The position numbers and the translations under genes were made by a program. This document shows, one piece after another, positions 1-5,880 of a stretch of 10,341 nt of DNA (positions are counted from its first letter, which is position 1; each line of letters starts with the position of its first letter). The stretch comes from Candidatus Aenigmatarchaeota archaeon (GTDB taxonomy: Archaea > Aenigmatarchaeota > Aenigmatarchaeia > QMZP01), in contig JACQIG010000039.1 of assembly GCA_016198605.1 (NCBI GenBank), forward strand, positions 1 to 10,341, read 5' to 3'. The notes beneath the pieces were generated by a model. That model saw only the letters and a list, made by a program, of their open reading frames with translations. It was not told the DNA's origin and ran no database searches.

Positions 1-651
1 CAGGTAATTGCAAGGGCCGGCGGGACAGCGGCGCCAGCGCAGCAGCAGCCCCAGGCTCCCGCGCAGAACAACCCGCCAAGCAACAACGACGGGAATGTAG
101 GCGCGATAGCGGTGTCAGCAGATGATGACCCGTTTTTGGGCCCGGCAGACGCAAAGGTTACGGTAATAGAATTCTCCGATTTCCAGTGCCCGTTCTGCAG
201 GAGGTTCTGGTCGCAGACGCTGCCGGAGATTAAAGCAAACTACATTGACACAGGGAAAATAAAGTTCGTGTACAGGGACTTCCCACTGGATTCAATACAC
301 CCTGGCGCGAGGCCTGCGGCCGTGGCAGCGGGATGCGCGGAAGAGCAGGGAAAATTCTGGGAATACCATGACAAGATATTTGAAGAGGAGAACAGGCAGG
401 GACAGGGCACTGTCCAGTTCACGAATGATGATCTGAAGAGGTGGGCAGGTGAGATTGGCCTGAACGCAGAGCAGTTCAACTCATGCCTTGATTCCAACAA
501 ATACAACGATGAAGTCTCAAAGGATTTCCAGGACGGGGCGGCCGCAGGCGTCAGCGGGACGCCGACAGTTTTTGTCAATGGTAGGGCAATAGTGGGCGCC
601 CAGCCATTTGCAGCATTCCAGCAGGCCATTGAACAAGCCCTTGCAGCATGA
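1..651 (+). CDS. DsbA-family thioredoxin-fold oxidoreductase, 5'-truncated by window edge
   Basis: The reading frame is open from base 1 with no stop, so the gene starts upstream; the GTG at 112 is internal. The visible 216 residues begin with a low-complexity Ala/Pro/Gln/Asn-rich stretch (about residues 8-37), of the kind that links a membrane anchor or signal peptide to an exported domain. A DsbA/thioredoxin-like domain follows, with the active site FSDFQCPFC (Cys63 and Cys66 of the visible part, bases 187-198) and the cis-proline loop SGTPTVFVNG (Thr187-Pro188). Known for the family: disulfide formation, isomerisation or reduction in extracytoplasmic proteins. I infer that it acts outside the membrane and may serve exported copper or thiol proteins such as the cupredoxin at the other end of the window. 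The anchor and exact start cannot be seen. It is separated from the next gene by 48 bases containing a TATA-like box. Confidence 0.9.
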   Translation, partial: QVIARAGGTAAPAQQQPQAPAQNNPPSNNDGNVGAIAVSADDDPFLGPADAKVTVIEFSDFQCPFCRRFWSQTLPEIKANYIDTGKIKFVYRDFPLDSIHPGARPAAVAAGCAEEQGKFWEYHDKIFEEENRQGQGTVQFTNDDLKRWAGEIGLNAEQFNSCLDSNKYNDEVSKDFQDGAAAGVSGTPTVFVNGRAIVGAQPFAAFQQAIEQALAA

Positions 652-665
652 GCAGGCAAAAAGCC

Positions 666-677
666 TTTAATTAATTA
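666..677 (+). promoter_or_regulatory. TATA-like box for the CPGC membrane protein / DUF302 pair
   Basis: The AT-rich run TTTAATTAATTA lies 15 bases after the DsbA stop. Transcription about 26-28 bases downstream would start near 697-700, almost exactly at the GTG start at 700. This favours a leaderless mRNA for the two following genes. Confidence 0.45.
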
Positions 678-699
678 GTAGTTATGATTATTGAATGAG

Positions 700-1158
700 G
701 TGGCTGTTATCCTTATAATCAACGTGCTTAAGACAGGGAAGTATGGGGCTATAGCTCTTGTTTCATCGGCATTGATGCTTGTGGTATACCCCTACGTCCA
801 GACATTAGGCACCAACATAGACCTCTGGTTTGTGGTGATAACCCCCCTCAACATGGCCTTATATGTCATATTTTCAGCCTTATTTGGCCCGCTTCTTGCG
901 CTGCAGGCATATAACCTGAAGCAGCCCAAGGCTTGCAAAATAAAAAGCGGCGGCAGCGGCGTCTTCTCTTCCGTAATAAGCTTCTCCGCAATCCAGTGCC
1001 CGGGATGTGTCTCTGCAGTCTCGCTATTCCTGCCGATTTCCGCCACCACGTTCTTGGCGACTTATAACGCCTGGCTGACCCTCGCAAGCATAGCTTTGCT
1101 TCTTGCAGGGATATATTTCCTCGGCGGATTCAAGAAAAATAAGGAGGGGGCATTATGA
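700..1158 (+). CDS. Four-helix membrane protein with CPGC motif, family not recognised
   Basis: About 152 residues with four hydrophobic segments (roughly residues 17-34, 41-69, 86-116 and 122-143) and a Lys-rich C-terminal tail. Start choice is uncertain: GTG at 700 fits the TATA spacing, while TTG at 691 would add three residues; the ATG at 684 is out of frame and stops at once. The most striking element is IQCPGC (Cys100, Cys103) at the start of the third hydrophobic region, with a further Cys (79) in the loop before it. A CxxC in this position suggests thiol redox chemistry or soft-metal binding in or at the membrane, but I do not recognise the family and assign no function. Its stop overlaps the start of the DUF302 gene (ATGA), so the two are translationally coupled. 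Its neighbours, DsbA-like, DUF302, CopA and a Cu-type regulator, point to copper or thiol homeostasis. Confidence 0.75.
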   Translation: MAVILIINVLKTGKYGAIALVSSALMLVVYPYVQTLGTNIDLWFVVITPLNMALYVIFSALFGPLLALQAYNLKQPKACKIKSGGSGVFSSVISFSAIQCPGCVSAVSLFLPISATTFLATYNAWLTLASIALLLAGIYFLGGFKKNKEGAL

Positions 1159-1541
1159 ATCCTTACGGTTATACGAAAGAGGTCATGGTGGGCTTTGAAG
1201 AGGCCATTAAAAGGTCAAAAAAGGAGCTTGCAAAGGAGGGGTTTGGTGTCCTCACAGAAATCAATGTAAAAGAAACCCTTAAGAAAAAGCTGGGTGTTGA
1301 CTATGAGGAATATAAGATATTAGGCGCGTGCAACCCACCTCTCGCATACAAGGCTCTGCGGGCTGAAAGGGAGATAGGCCTGATGCTCCCATGCAATGTG
1401 ATTGTATACAGGCACAAGGGCAGGACATTTGTTTCAGCCATTAAGCCGACAAAAACAATAGCCAGTCTTGGCAACCCGAAGCTGAAGTGGATAGCTGAGT
1501 CTGTTGAAAAGAAGCTTAGGAGTGTTGTAGATCGGATTTAG
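1155..1541 (+). CDS. DUF302 domain protein
   Basis: 128 residues, matching the DUF302 family in the core YKILGACNPPLAYKAL followed by GLMLPCNVIVY, with the conserved Glu/Gly-Leu-Leu-Pro-Cys-style segment around Cys80 and another Cys at 59. The start is the ATG overlapping the upstream stop by four bases, with the ribosome binding site AAGGAGGGG at 1141-1149. DUF302 has no established biochemical role. It is a small alpha/beta domain often seen near redox or metal genes, and the two cysteines make thiol or metal binding plausible (inference). The N-terminal 30 residues form a charged, probably helical region. It is coupled to the CPGC membrane protein and converges on the minus-strand small membrane protein with only 10 bases between stops. 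Confidence 0.88.
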   Translation: MNPYGYTKEVMVGFEEAIKRSKKELAKEGFGVLTEINVKETLKKKLGVDYEEYKILGACNPPLAYKALRAEREIGLMLPCNVIVYRHKGRTFVSAIKPTKTIASLGNPKLKWIAESVEKKLRSVVDRI

Positions 1542-1551
1542 CCTGCAACAT

Positions 1552-1797
1552 TCACTTCTTGCTTAGCCTGTTGTACAGCCATGCAAAGATGTAGCCAAGC
1601 ACATATAGGCCTATCAGTGTCCCGGCCAGGCCGTATGCAAGCAGCGTCGGGTTGCTCCAGAAACCAGGATAGAGCAAATTCATGGTAGAAGGCTGCTGGA
1701 GCAGGCCATGCCATATGTAGCCGGATATGTCGAGTATCAGGGCTATGATGGCCGATGCAATTCCAAAGTGTTTTGGATTCAGATATGCCGTTTCCAC
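1552..1797 (-). CDS. Small two-helix membrane protein resembling DUF5676
   Basis: 81 residues with two hydrophobic helices (about residues 11-30 and 50-72) separated by a short aromatic/Pro loop. It ends in IFAWLYNRLSKK, close to the FAWLYN ending I associate with DUF5676 small membrane proteins, and the N-terminal LNPKHFGIAS also fits that style. Family membership is by resemblance only. I chose the GTG at 1797 because a perfect GGAGGTGAT anti-16S match (1812-1804 on the minus strand) sits 8 bases upstream of it; the in-frame GTG at 1806 lies inside that motif. It follows the PadR-TRASH regulator by 25 bases on the same strand and is probably co-transcribed. Role unknown; the context suggests copper-linked membrane biology. 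Confidence 0.7.
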   Translation of the reverse strand: METAYLNPKHFGIASAIIALILDISGYIWHGLLQQPSTMNLLYPGFWSNPTLLAYGLAGTLIGLYVLGYIFAWLYNRLSKK

Positions 1798-1803
1798 AAT
1801 TAT

Positions 1804-1812
1804 CACCTCCCC
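1804..1812 (-). promoter_or_regulatory. Strong Shine-Dalgarno deciding the start of the small membrane protein
   Basis: On the minus strand this reads GGAGGTGAT, a full-length complement of the usual archaeal 16S rRNA 3' tail. It is spaced correctly for the GTG at 1797 and overlaps the alternative GTG at 1806, which is therefore unlikely to be the initiator. Confidence 0.7.
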
Positions 1813-1822
1813 CTATTCGTAT

Positions 1823-2248
1823 TCAATAATGCCCTGCGCAATACCTGCAGCAGAACATTTTCCTTCTCCCTTTGACAACCTTGCCGAAGCCGCCCTTGTA
1901 AACATTGCAGCCGCAGTGGGCGCACACGGTCAGCCTGGGCTTTATAGCGGCGTCAACAAGCTCGCTGAAGCGGGCAAGCAGGCCGGAAGAGAACGTCTTT
2001 CCTTCGGCGGTCAATGAATACACATTCCTTTTCCTCTTCCCGTCCTTAATGGGCTGCGTCCTGACAAGCCTTTTCCTCTCAAGCTCCTTCAGCAGCGGGT
2101 ATATCTGTCCGGCGCTTATGTTCTTGCCCGTAATGCCCCTAAGCCTTGTTATGATCTGGTAGCCGTGCGCAGGCTTCTCTGAAAGCATGGTGATGACATA
2201 GAACTTCGTCATGTTGGTGAGGAACGACTCTTCCGATTTCATATTCAT
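1823..2248 (-). CDS. PadR-family regulator with C-terminal TRASH-like metal-binding domain
   Basis: 141 residues from the ATG at 2248; an in-frame ATG at 2242 is equally compatible with the TATA spacing. The open frame continues to 2377, but that stretch runs through the promoter region and antisense to other genes. Residues about 13-95 are a PadR winged helix: the AHGYQI segment, then GQIYPLLKELERKRLV as the recognition helix region, then a basic wing and the YSLTAEG strand. The C-terminal 35 residues hold CAHCGC (Cys109, 112, 114) and FCCRYCAGH (Cys133, 134, 137, His140). Cys112 to Cys133 and Cys137 give exactly C-x20-C-x3-C, inside the C-x19-22-C-x3-C pattern of TRASH heavy-metal sensing domains. 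PadR proteins are normally ligand-responsive repressors. I infer a copper-responsive repressor controlling the divergent Cys-rich ORF and copA, and possibly itself. Confidence 0.88.
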   Translation of the reverse strand: MNMKSEESFLTNMTKFYVITMLSEKPAHGYQIITRLRGITGKNISAGQIYPLLKELERKRLVRTQPIKDGKRKRNVYSLTAEGKTFSSGLLARFSELVDAAIKPRLTVCAHCGCNVYKGGFGKVVKGRRKMFCCRYCAGHY

Positions 2249-2263
2249 ATGTTGGCGGGAACC

Positions 2264-2285
2264 TTTAAATATATATCTTTTTATA
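2264..2285. promoter_or_regulatory. Divergent AT-rich core promoter between padR-like and copA genes
   Basis: The run TTTAAATATATATC plus the following T-rich bases can serve as a TATA element in both directions. On the minus strand, a start about 26-28 bases away falls at 2242-2248, the regulator's ATGs (leaderless). On the plus strand it falls near 2296, upstream of the GGGAGG ribosome binding site of the Cys-rich ORF. Both assignments come from spacing, not from mapped transcripts. Confidence 0.55.
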
Positions 2286-2306
2286 ATATATCTGATTATG
2301 ATATAT
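2286..2306. promoter_or_regulatory. Inverted repeat, candidate PadR-TRASH operator
   Basis: Perfect 7-base arms ATATATC (2286-2292) and GATATAT (2300-2306) separated by 7 bases. A further ATATATC copy sits at 2271-2277, 15 bases before the left arm. The palindrome covers the predicted plus-strand start region and ends just before the ribosome binding site, so bound protein would block transcription of the Cys-rich ORF and copA. AT-rich dyads of this kind are usual PadR targets; binding here is inferred. Confidence 0.5.
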
Positions 2307-2318
2307 GGGAGGCTGGTT

Positions 2319-2381
2319 ATGGCAGGGAAAAAGAAGGGTGCGGAAAAGGAAGCTTGTTGCTCAGGCTGCAGCTGCAAATAG
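2319..2381 (+). CDS. 20-aa Cys-rich micropeptide upstream of copA
   Basis: A 20-codon ORF from ATG at 2319 to TAG at 2379-2381. A strong ribosome binding site GGGAGG (2307-2312) sits 6 bases before the ATG, better than that of the following copA gene. The peptide has a Lys/Glu-rich first half and ends CCSGCSCK, giving four cysteines in the last eight residues (13, 14, 17, 19). The layout (operator, ribosome binding site, this ORF, 11 bases, copA) makes translation likely and co-expression with the copper pump almost certain if transcribed. A CC-x2-C-x-C tail is suited to binding Cu(I). Possible roles: a minimal metallothionein or copper chaperone delivering to the CopA metal-binding domain, or a copper-sensing leader peptide affecting copA translation. 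I know of no family for it. It is too short for routine gene calling. Confidence 0.65.
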   Translation: MAGKKKGAEKEACCSGCSCK

Positions 2382-2392
2382 TGCGGTGGAGT

Positions 2393-4585
2393 ATGAAACA
2401 GGAAAAGAAATCATTTGTAGTGAAGGGGATGCACTGCGCATCCTGCGTGACCAAGGTGGAGAAGAAGATAAAAGGCAACAAGGGCGTCCTTGGCGCCAGC
2501 GTGAACCTGCTCACGGAGAAGGCCACTTTTGAATATGACCCTGCGAAGGCAGACCTTGCGGGCATAAAGGAGAGCATAGAGTCACTTGGATATGACGTTT
2601 TTGAGGAATCGCACGTGCATGAGCACCATGATGACGGCATAAGGATGCTCAAGAAAAGGCTCTTGGTGGGAGCCGTACTGAGCGTCATAATATTCATAGG
2701 AAGCTTCCCCGAGTGGTTCGGGCTTGAATTGCTGAATAATCCCTACCTGTTATTTACCCTGTCCACTCCAGTCCAGTTCTGGGTGGGCTGGCCCTTTTAC
2801 AAGGGGGCGTTCCAAGCTGGCCGGAACAGGACAACTGACATGAACACCCTGATAGCCGTTGGAACCTCAGCGGCGTATTTCTACAGCGCGTTTGCAGCCT
2901 TCCTTCCCGGGCTAAACGCTGGCGTCTCAGGCCTCTATTTTGACACTGCAGCGGTCATAATAACCCTGATACTCCTTGGCAGGTACATGGAAGCAATATC
3001 AAAAGGCAGGGCCTCTTCTGCCATCAAGAAGCTGATCGGGCTGCAGCCCAAGAAGGCAAAAGTCATACGGAATGGAAAGGAGATCCAGATACCATCAGAG
3101 GAGATACAGGTAGGTGACACCATAATAGTCAGGCCGGGGGAGAAGATACCCACAGACGGCTCCGTGATAGACGGCCACAGCTCGGTGGACGAGTCAATGA
3201 TCACCGGCGAATCAATCCCTGTGGAGAAGAACAAGGGCGACACAGTTATCGGGGCCACGATAAACAAGAACGGCATGCTGAAGGTAAAGGCCGCAAAGGT
3301 GGGCAAAGACACCGTCCTTTCCCAGATAATCAGCCTCGTTGAAAATGCCCTCGCATCAAAGGCGCCCATACAGAGGCTTGCGGACAGGGTAGCGTCCTAT
3401 TTTGTCCCGGCAGTGATATTGATAGCCCTGGGGGCCTTCGGCCTCTGGTACCTTGCCGTGGGCATGCCCTTCATCTTCGCGTTCACCATATTGATTGCGG
3501 TGCTGATAATAGCCTGCCCCTGCGCGCTAGGGCTTGCCACGCCGACTGCTATAATGGTCGGCACGGGGAAGGGTGCGGAGAGCGGGATCCTGATAAAGGG
3601 GGGCGAATCCCTTGAGGCGGCGCACAGGGTCACCACCGTGGTCTTTGACAAGACTGGCACGCTTACCCACGGCAAGCCGGAGGTCACCGATATTGTTGCA
3701 ATAAATGCGGGGAAAAAAGAGATCCTTAAGCTGGCTGCAATAGTAGAGAAGCACTCTGAGCATCCGCTGGGGGAGGCAATAGTGAAGAAGGCAAAATCGG
3801 AAGGGATTGCAATCCCAGACGCAACGGCATTCAAATCCATAACCGGCAAGGGCGTCTCCGCTGTCTATCTCGGCCAGCCCATACTCCTCGGGACCAGGAA
3901 GCTGATGGCGGAGAACAGGATAAAGATAGCAGAAGATGCAGAGAAAAACCTCACTTCCCTTGAAAACCACGGCAAGACGGCAATGATCATAGCTTATGGG
4001 TCCAGGATCATAGGGATAATAGCTGTTGCTGACACCATAAAAGAGGATTCCAAAAAGGCAATCCAGGCCCTCAAGAAAATCAACAAGGAAGTCCTGATGA
4101 TAACAGGGGACAACCAGCGGACCGCCAAAGCTGTAGCAAGCCAGCTGGGCATTGATGACGTTCTGGCTGAAGTCCTTCCGGGACAGAAGGCCGACAAGAT
4201 AAAGGCCCTGCAGAAGAAAGGGAAAGTTGTCGCAATGGTTGGCGACGGGATTAACGACGCACCCGCGCTGGCGCAGGCCGACGTCGGGATTGCAATAGGC
4301 TCCGGGACTGATGTTGCCATGGAAACCGGCGGGATAGTCCTGATCAAGGACGACCTGATGGATGTCGTGAAGTCAATAAGGCTCAGCGGCTATACGATAA
4401 GGAAAATAAAGCAGAACCTCTTCTGGGCCTTCATCTACAACGCGGCAGGCATCCCCATAGCCGCAGGCATACTGTTCCCGCCCTTTGGCTTCCTGCTGAA
4501 CCCGATCATAGCGGCAGCCGCGATGGCGTTCAGCTCCGTTTCCGTCGTGGGGAATTCCTTGCTGATGAAAAGATACAAGATGTAG
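2393..4585 (+). CDS. copA: Cu+-exporting P1B-type ATPase CopA
   Basis: 730 residues, a complete P1B-1 ATPase that uses ATP hydrolysis to export Cu(I) across the membrane. In order: one N-terminal HMA domain with GMHCASC (12-18); a short His-rich linker (HVHEHH, 74-79); the transmembrane helices; actuator-domain TGES (271-274); the membrane CPC (375-377); phosphorylation site DKTGT (Asp419); the SEHP loop (His457-Pro458); the hinge GDGINDAP (617-624); then the Cu(I)-specific YN (682-683) and M-x2-SS (Met711, Ser714-715) of the last two helices. CPC plus YN plus MxxSS identifies Cu+/Ag+ selectivity rather than Zn or Co. I chose the ATG at 2393 because it immediately precedes the HMA domain and has GGTGGAG just upstream; the longer open frame to 2249 runs through the promoter. 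It follows the Cys-rich micropeptide by 11 bases and is divergent from the likely copper-responsive repressor. Confidence 0.97.
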   Translation: MKQEKKSFVVKGMHCASCVTKVEKKIKGNKGVLGASVNLLTEKATFEYDPAKADLAGIKESIESLGYDVFEESHVHEHHDDGIRMLKKRLLVGAVLSVIIFIGSFPEWFGLELLNNPYLLFTLSTPVQFWVGWPFYKGAFQAGRNRTTDMNTLIAVGTSAAYFYSAFAAFLPGLNAGVSGLYFDTAAVIITLILLGRYMEAISKGRASSAIKKLIGLQPKKAKVIRNGKEIQIPSEEIQVGDTIIVRPGEKIPTDGSVIDGHSSVDESMITGESIPVEKNKGDTVIGATINKNGMLKVKAAKVGKDTVLSQIISLVENALASKAPIQRLADRVASYFVPAVILIALGAFGLWYLAVGMPFIFAFTILIAVLIIACPCALGLATPTAIMVGTGKGAESGILIKGGESLEAAHRVTTVVFDKTGTLTHGKPEVTDIVAINAGKKEILKLAAIVEKHSEHPLGEAIVKKAKSEGIAIPDATAFKSITGKGVSAVYLGQPILLGTRKLMAENRIKIAEDAEKNLTSLENHGKTAMIIAYGSRIIGIIAVADTIKEDSKKAIQALKKINKEVLMITGDNQRTAKAVASQLGIDDVLAEVLPGQKADKIKALQKKGKVVAMVGDGINDAPALAQADVGIAIGSGTDVAMETGGIVLIKDDLMDVVKSIRLSGYTIRKIKQNLFWAFIYNAAGIPIAAGILFPPFGFLLNPIIAAAAMAFSSVSVVGNSLLMKRYKM

Positions 4586-4672
4586 CCGTGCCTTCATAAA
4601 ACACAATAGGGGCTGATATGGCCGAACCTTTCCAAGAATTTCCATAATGAGTGGCATCTGTTTTTCAGCGGA

Positions 4673-4684
4673 TTATAATATAAA
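4673..4684 (+). promoter_or_regulatory. TATA box for aIF1A
   Basis: TTATAATATAAA is centred 28 bases before the ATG at 4707. This implies a leaderless mRNA and excludes the in-frame upstream ATG at 4647, which would lie before the promoter. Confidence 0.65.
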
Positions 4685-4706
4685 CCCCCGATACAACCAT
4701 TATGCC

Positions 4707-4994
4707 ATGGAACAGCAGGAAGAAGTGGTGCGCGTGAGGATGCCGCGCAGGGGGGAGCTCCTGGGGGAGATAATAGAGCTCTTCGGCGCGAGCAGGTTCA
4801 GGGTTTCCTGCCAGGACGGCAATGTGCGCGTGTGCAGGATACCCGGGAAGTTCAGGAAGAGGATAAAGATATCCATAGGGGACATAGTGATTGTGATACC
4901 GTGGGACATAGAGCCTAAGGATAAAGGGGACATAGACTGGATATACACCAGGACTCAGGCGGCCTGGCTCAGGAGGAAGGGCATAGTGAAATGA
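4707..4994 (+). CDS. eif1A: Translation initiation factor aIF1A
   Basis: 95 residues with the S1-like OB fold of aIF1A/eIF1A, which binds the small ribosomal subunit A-site region during initiation. Recognisable core: RMPRRGELLGEIIELFGASR, then CRIPGKFRKRIKISIGDIV, then the VIPWDIEPKDKGDIDWIY block typical of the family, and a C-terminal RRKG segment. The ATG at 4707 is chosen because of the TATA box at 4673-4684 and because the family usually starts a few residues before the basic RMPRRGE motif. The next gene (Dim2-like KH protein) follows after 32 bases with its own TATA-like box. Confidence 0.95.
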   Translation: MEQQEEVVRVRMPRRGELLGEIIELFGASRFRVSCQDGNVRVCRIPGKFRKRIKISIGDIVIVIPWDIEPKDKGDIDWIYTRTQAAWLRRKGIVK

Positions 4995-5003
4995 TTTCTT
5001 AAG
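4995..5003 (+). promoter_or_regulatory. TATA-like box for the KH-domain gene
   Basis: TTTCTTAAG directly follows the aIF1A stop and is centred 28 bases before the ATG at 5027, the same spacing as other leaderless genes here. Confidence 0.4.
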
Positions 5004-5026
5004 CCCCAAGCGGATAACCATTCCTT

Positions 5027-5515
5027 ATGATAGACACGGTAAAGATGCCAGCCGACAGGAAGGGCGTCCTCATAGGCAAAGAGGGCAGGACCAAGCTGGA
5101 GATAGAGAAGAGGACGCGCACCAGGATAAGGGTGGGCGAGGACGTGGAGATAGAGGGCGAGCCGCTCGAGGTCATGAGGGCGAAGGAGATAGTCCGCGCC
5201 ATCTCAAGGGGCTTCCCCCCACACAAGGCCCTGCACCTCCTGAAGGAGGAATGCACCCTCATAGTGATAGAGTTCAGGGAGAGCGAAAGCACCATCAAGA
5301 GGCTTTTCGCAAGGGTGATAGGCAGGAGGGGGAAGATCAGGGAGAGGATAGAGAAGAGCACAGGGACATCCATATCGGTCTACGGCAAGACGGTGTCAAT
5401 AATAGGCGAATACGAGCATGCAGAGCGCGCAAGCGAGCTGGTGGAACTGCTGCTGTCAGGCCGCTCGCACAGCTACTTCTTCGGCAGGCTTAGGGCCATA
5501 GGGAAGGGGTTGTAG
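5027..5515 (+). CDS. Dim2/PNO1-like protein with two KH domains
   Basis: 162 residues with two KH RNA-binding modules: GKEG at 17-20 and GRRG at 99-102, each in the usual hydrophobic-IG-x2-G context. The linker motif SRGFPPHKALHLL (60-72) is characteristic of the archaeal Dim2p/PNO1 homologues (KH domain-containing protein, PF/COG1094 type). Known for the family: binding near the 3' end of 16S/18S rRNA during small-subunit maturation, with contacts to aIF2-alpha reported in archaea. The gene lies directly after aIF1A, a frequent archaeal arrangement, but the RIO1 kinase gene often found between or beside them is not in this window. The ATG at 5027 fits a leaderless start. A 102-aa unknown gene follows after one base. 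Confidence 0.93.
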   Translation: MIDTVKMPADRKGVLIGKEGRTKLEIEKRTRTRIRVGEDVEIEGEPLEVMRAKEIVRAISRGFPPHKALHLLKEECTLIVIEFRESESTIKRLFARVIGRRGKIRERIEKSTGTSISVYGKTVSIIGEYEHAERASELVELLLSGRSHSYFFGRLRAIGKGL

Positions 5516-5516
5516 C

Positions 5517-5825
5517 ATGGCCGCAAGATACCCTTATTACAGGATTCCGGATGGCAGCTGGCAAATCAAGGGCGTATTGGCTGTGGGGAGAAAGCCTGTT
5601 AGCGAGGAGGAGTGGAACAGCGTTGTTGACCTCTTTCAGGATACTAGGTGTTACTATACCCATGGGCGCCAAAACGGACACCCCATATATAAAAAAATCC
5701 AGGGAGAGCATTTTGCAAGGACAGGCTGCAAAAGGTCAGTGAACACATTGGCATACCTCAGGAACAAGTTCACAAAACAGAGACAGGATATGTTTGCCTA
5801 TATGGAAATGGAACGCGGCTTGTGA
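5517..5825 (+). CDS. Hypothetical 102-aa protein, not recognised
   Basis: Starts one base after the KH-protein stop with a purine-rich AAGGGG (5504-5509) upstream, so probably translated from the same message. The protein is soluble, basic and aromatic-rich: an N-terminal RYPYYRIPDGSW segment, an acidic middle (SEEEWNSVVDLFQD), Cys45 and Cys71, and a basic C-terminal helix (NKFTKQRQDMFAYMEME). No known motif was recognised. Codon choice is less strictly biased to G/C third positions than in the KH gene, which may mean a younger or transferred gene. It ends convergent with S27ae, 55 bases away, and no obvious terminator is visible between them. Confidence 0.6.
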   Translation: MAARYPYYRIPDGSWQIKGVLAVGRKPVSEEEWNSVVDLFQDTRCYYTHGRQNGHPIYKKIQGEHFARTGCKRSVNTLAYLRNKFTKQRQDMFAYMEMERGL

Positions 5826-5880
5826 CAAGTCACCTCCATCAGAACCTGCATCCCAATCGTATCCGGTTCCGATACCTCCA

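Noticed and set aside
2249..2377. N-terminal extension of the PadR-like regulator
   Set aside because: It runs antisense through the promoter and Cys-rich ORF; the PadR domain begins after the ATG at 2248.
2249..2392. 48-residue N-terminal extension of CopA
   Set aside because: It would translate through the TATA element and operator and has no family support; the ATG at 2393 directly precedes the HMA domain.
2305..2532. 75-aa plus-strand open frame overlapping the Cys-rich ORF and the start of copA
   Set aside because: Out of frame with copA, extends deep into the conserved HMA domain, composition atypical and no motif; the SD at 2307 is spaced for the ATG at 2319 instead.
3397..3849. Antisense open frame inside copA
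   Set aside because: Lies fully opposite the highly conserved CPC and DKTGT coding region; a by-product of codon bias. Other antisense frames in copA are rejected for the same reason.
4618..4647. 9-codon ORF between copA and aIF1A
   Set aside because: No ribosome binding site, no conserved feature; length fits chance.
5681..5697. TATA-like ATATATAAAAAAATCC inside the 102-aa gene
   Set aside because: Resembles a strong TATA box, but no start codon or gene follows at the right distance on the plus strand; probably a coding coincidence.
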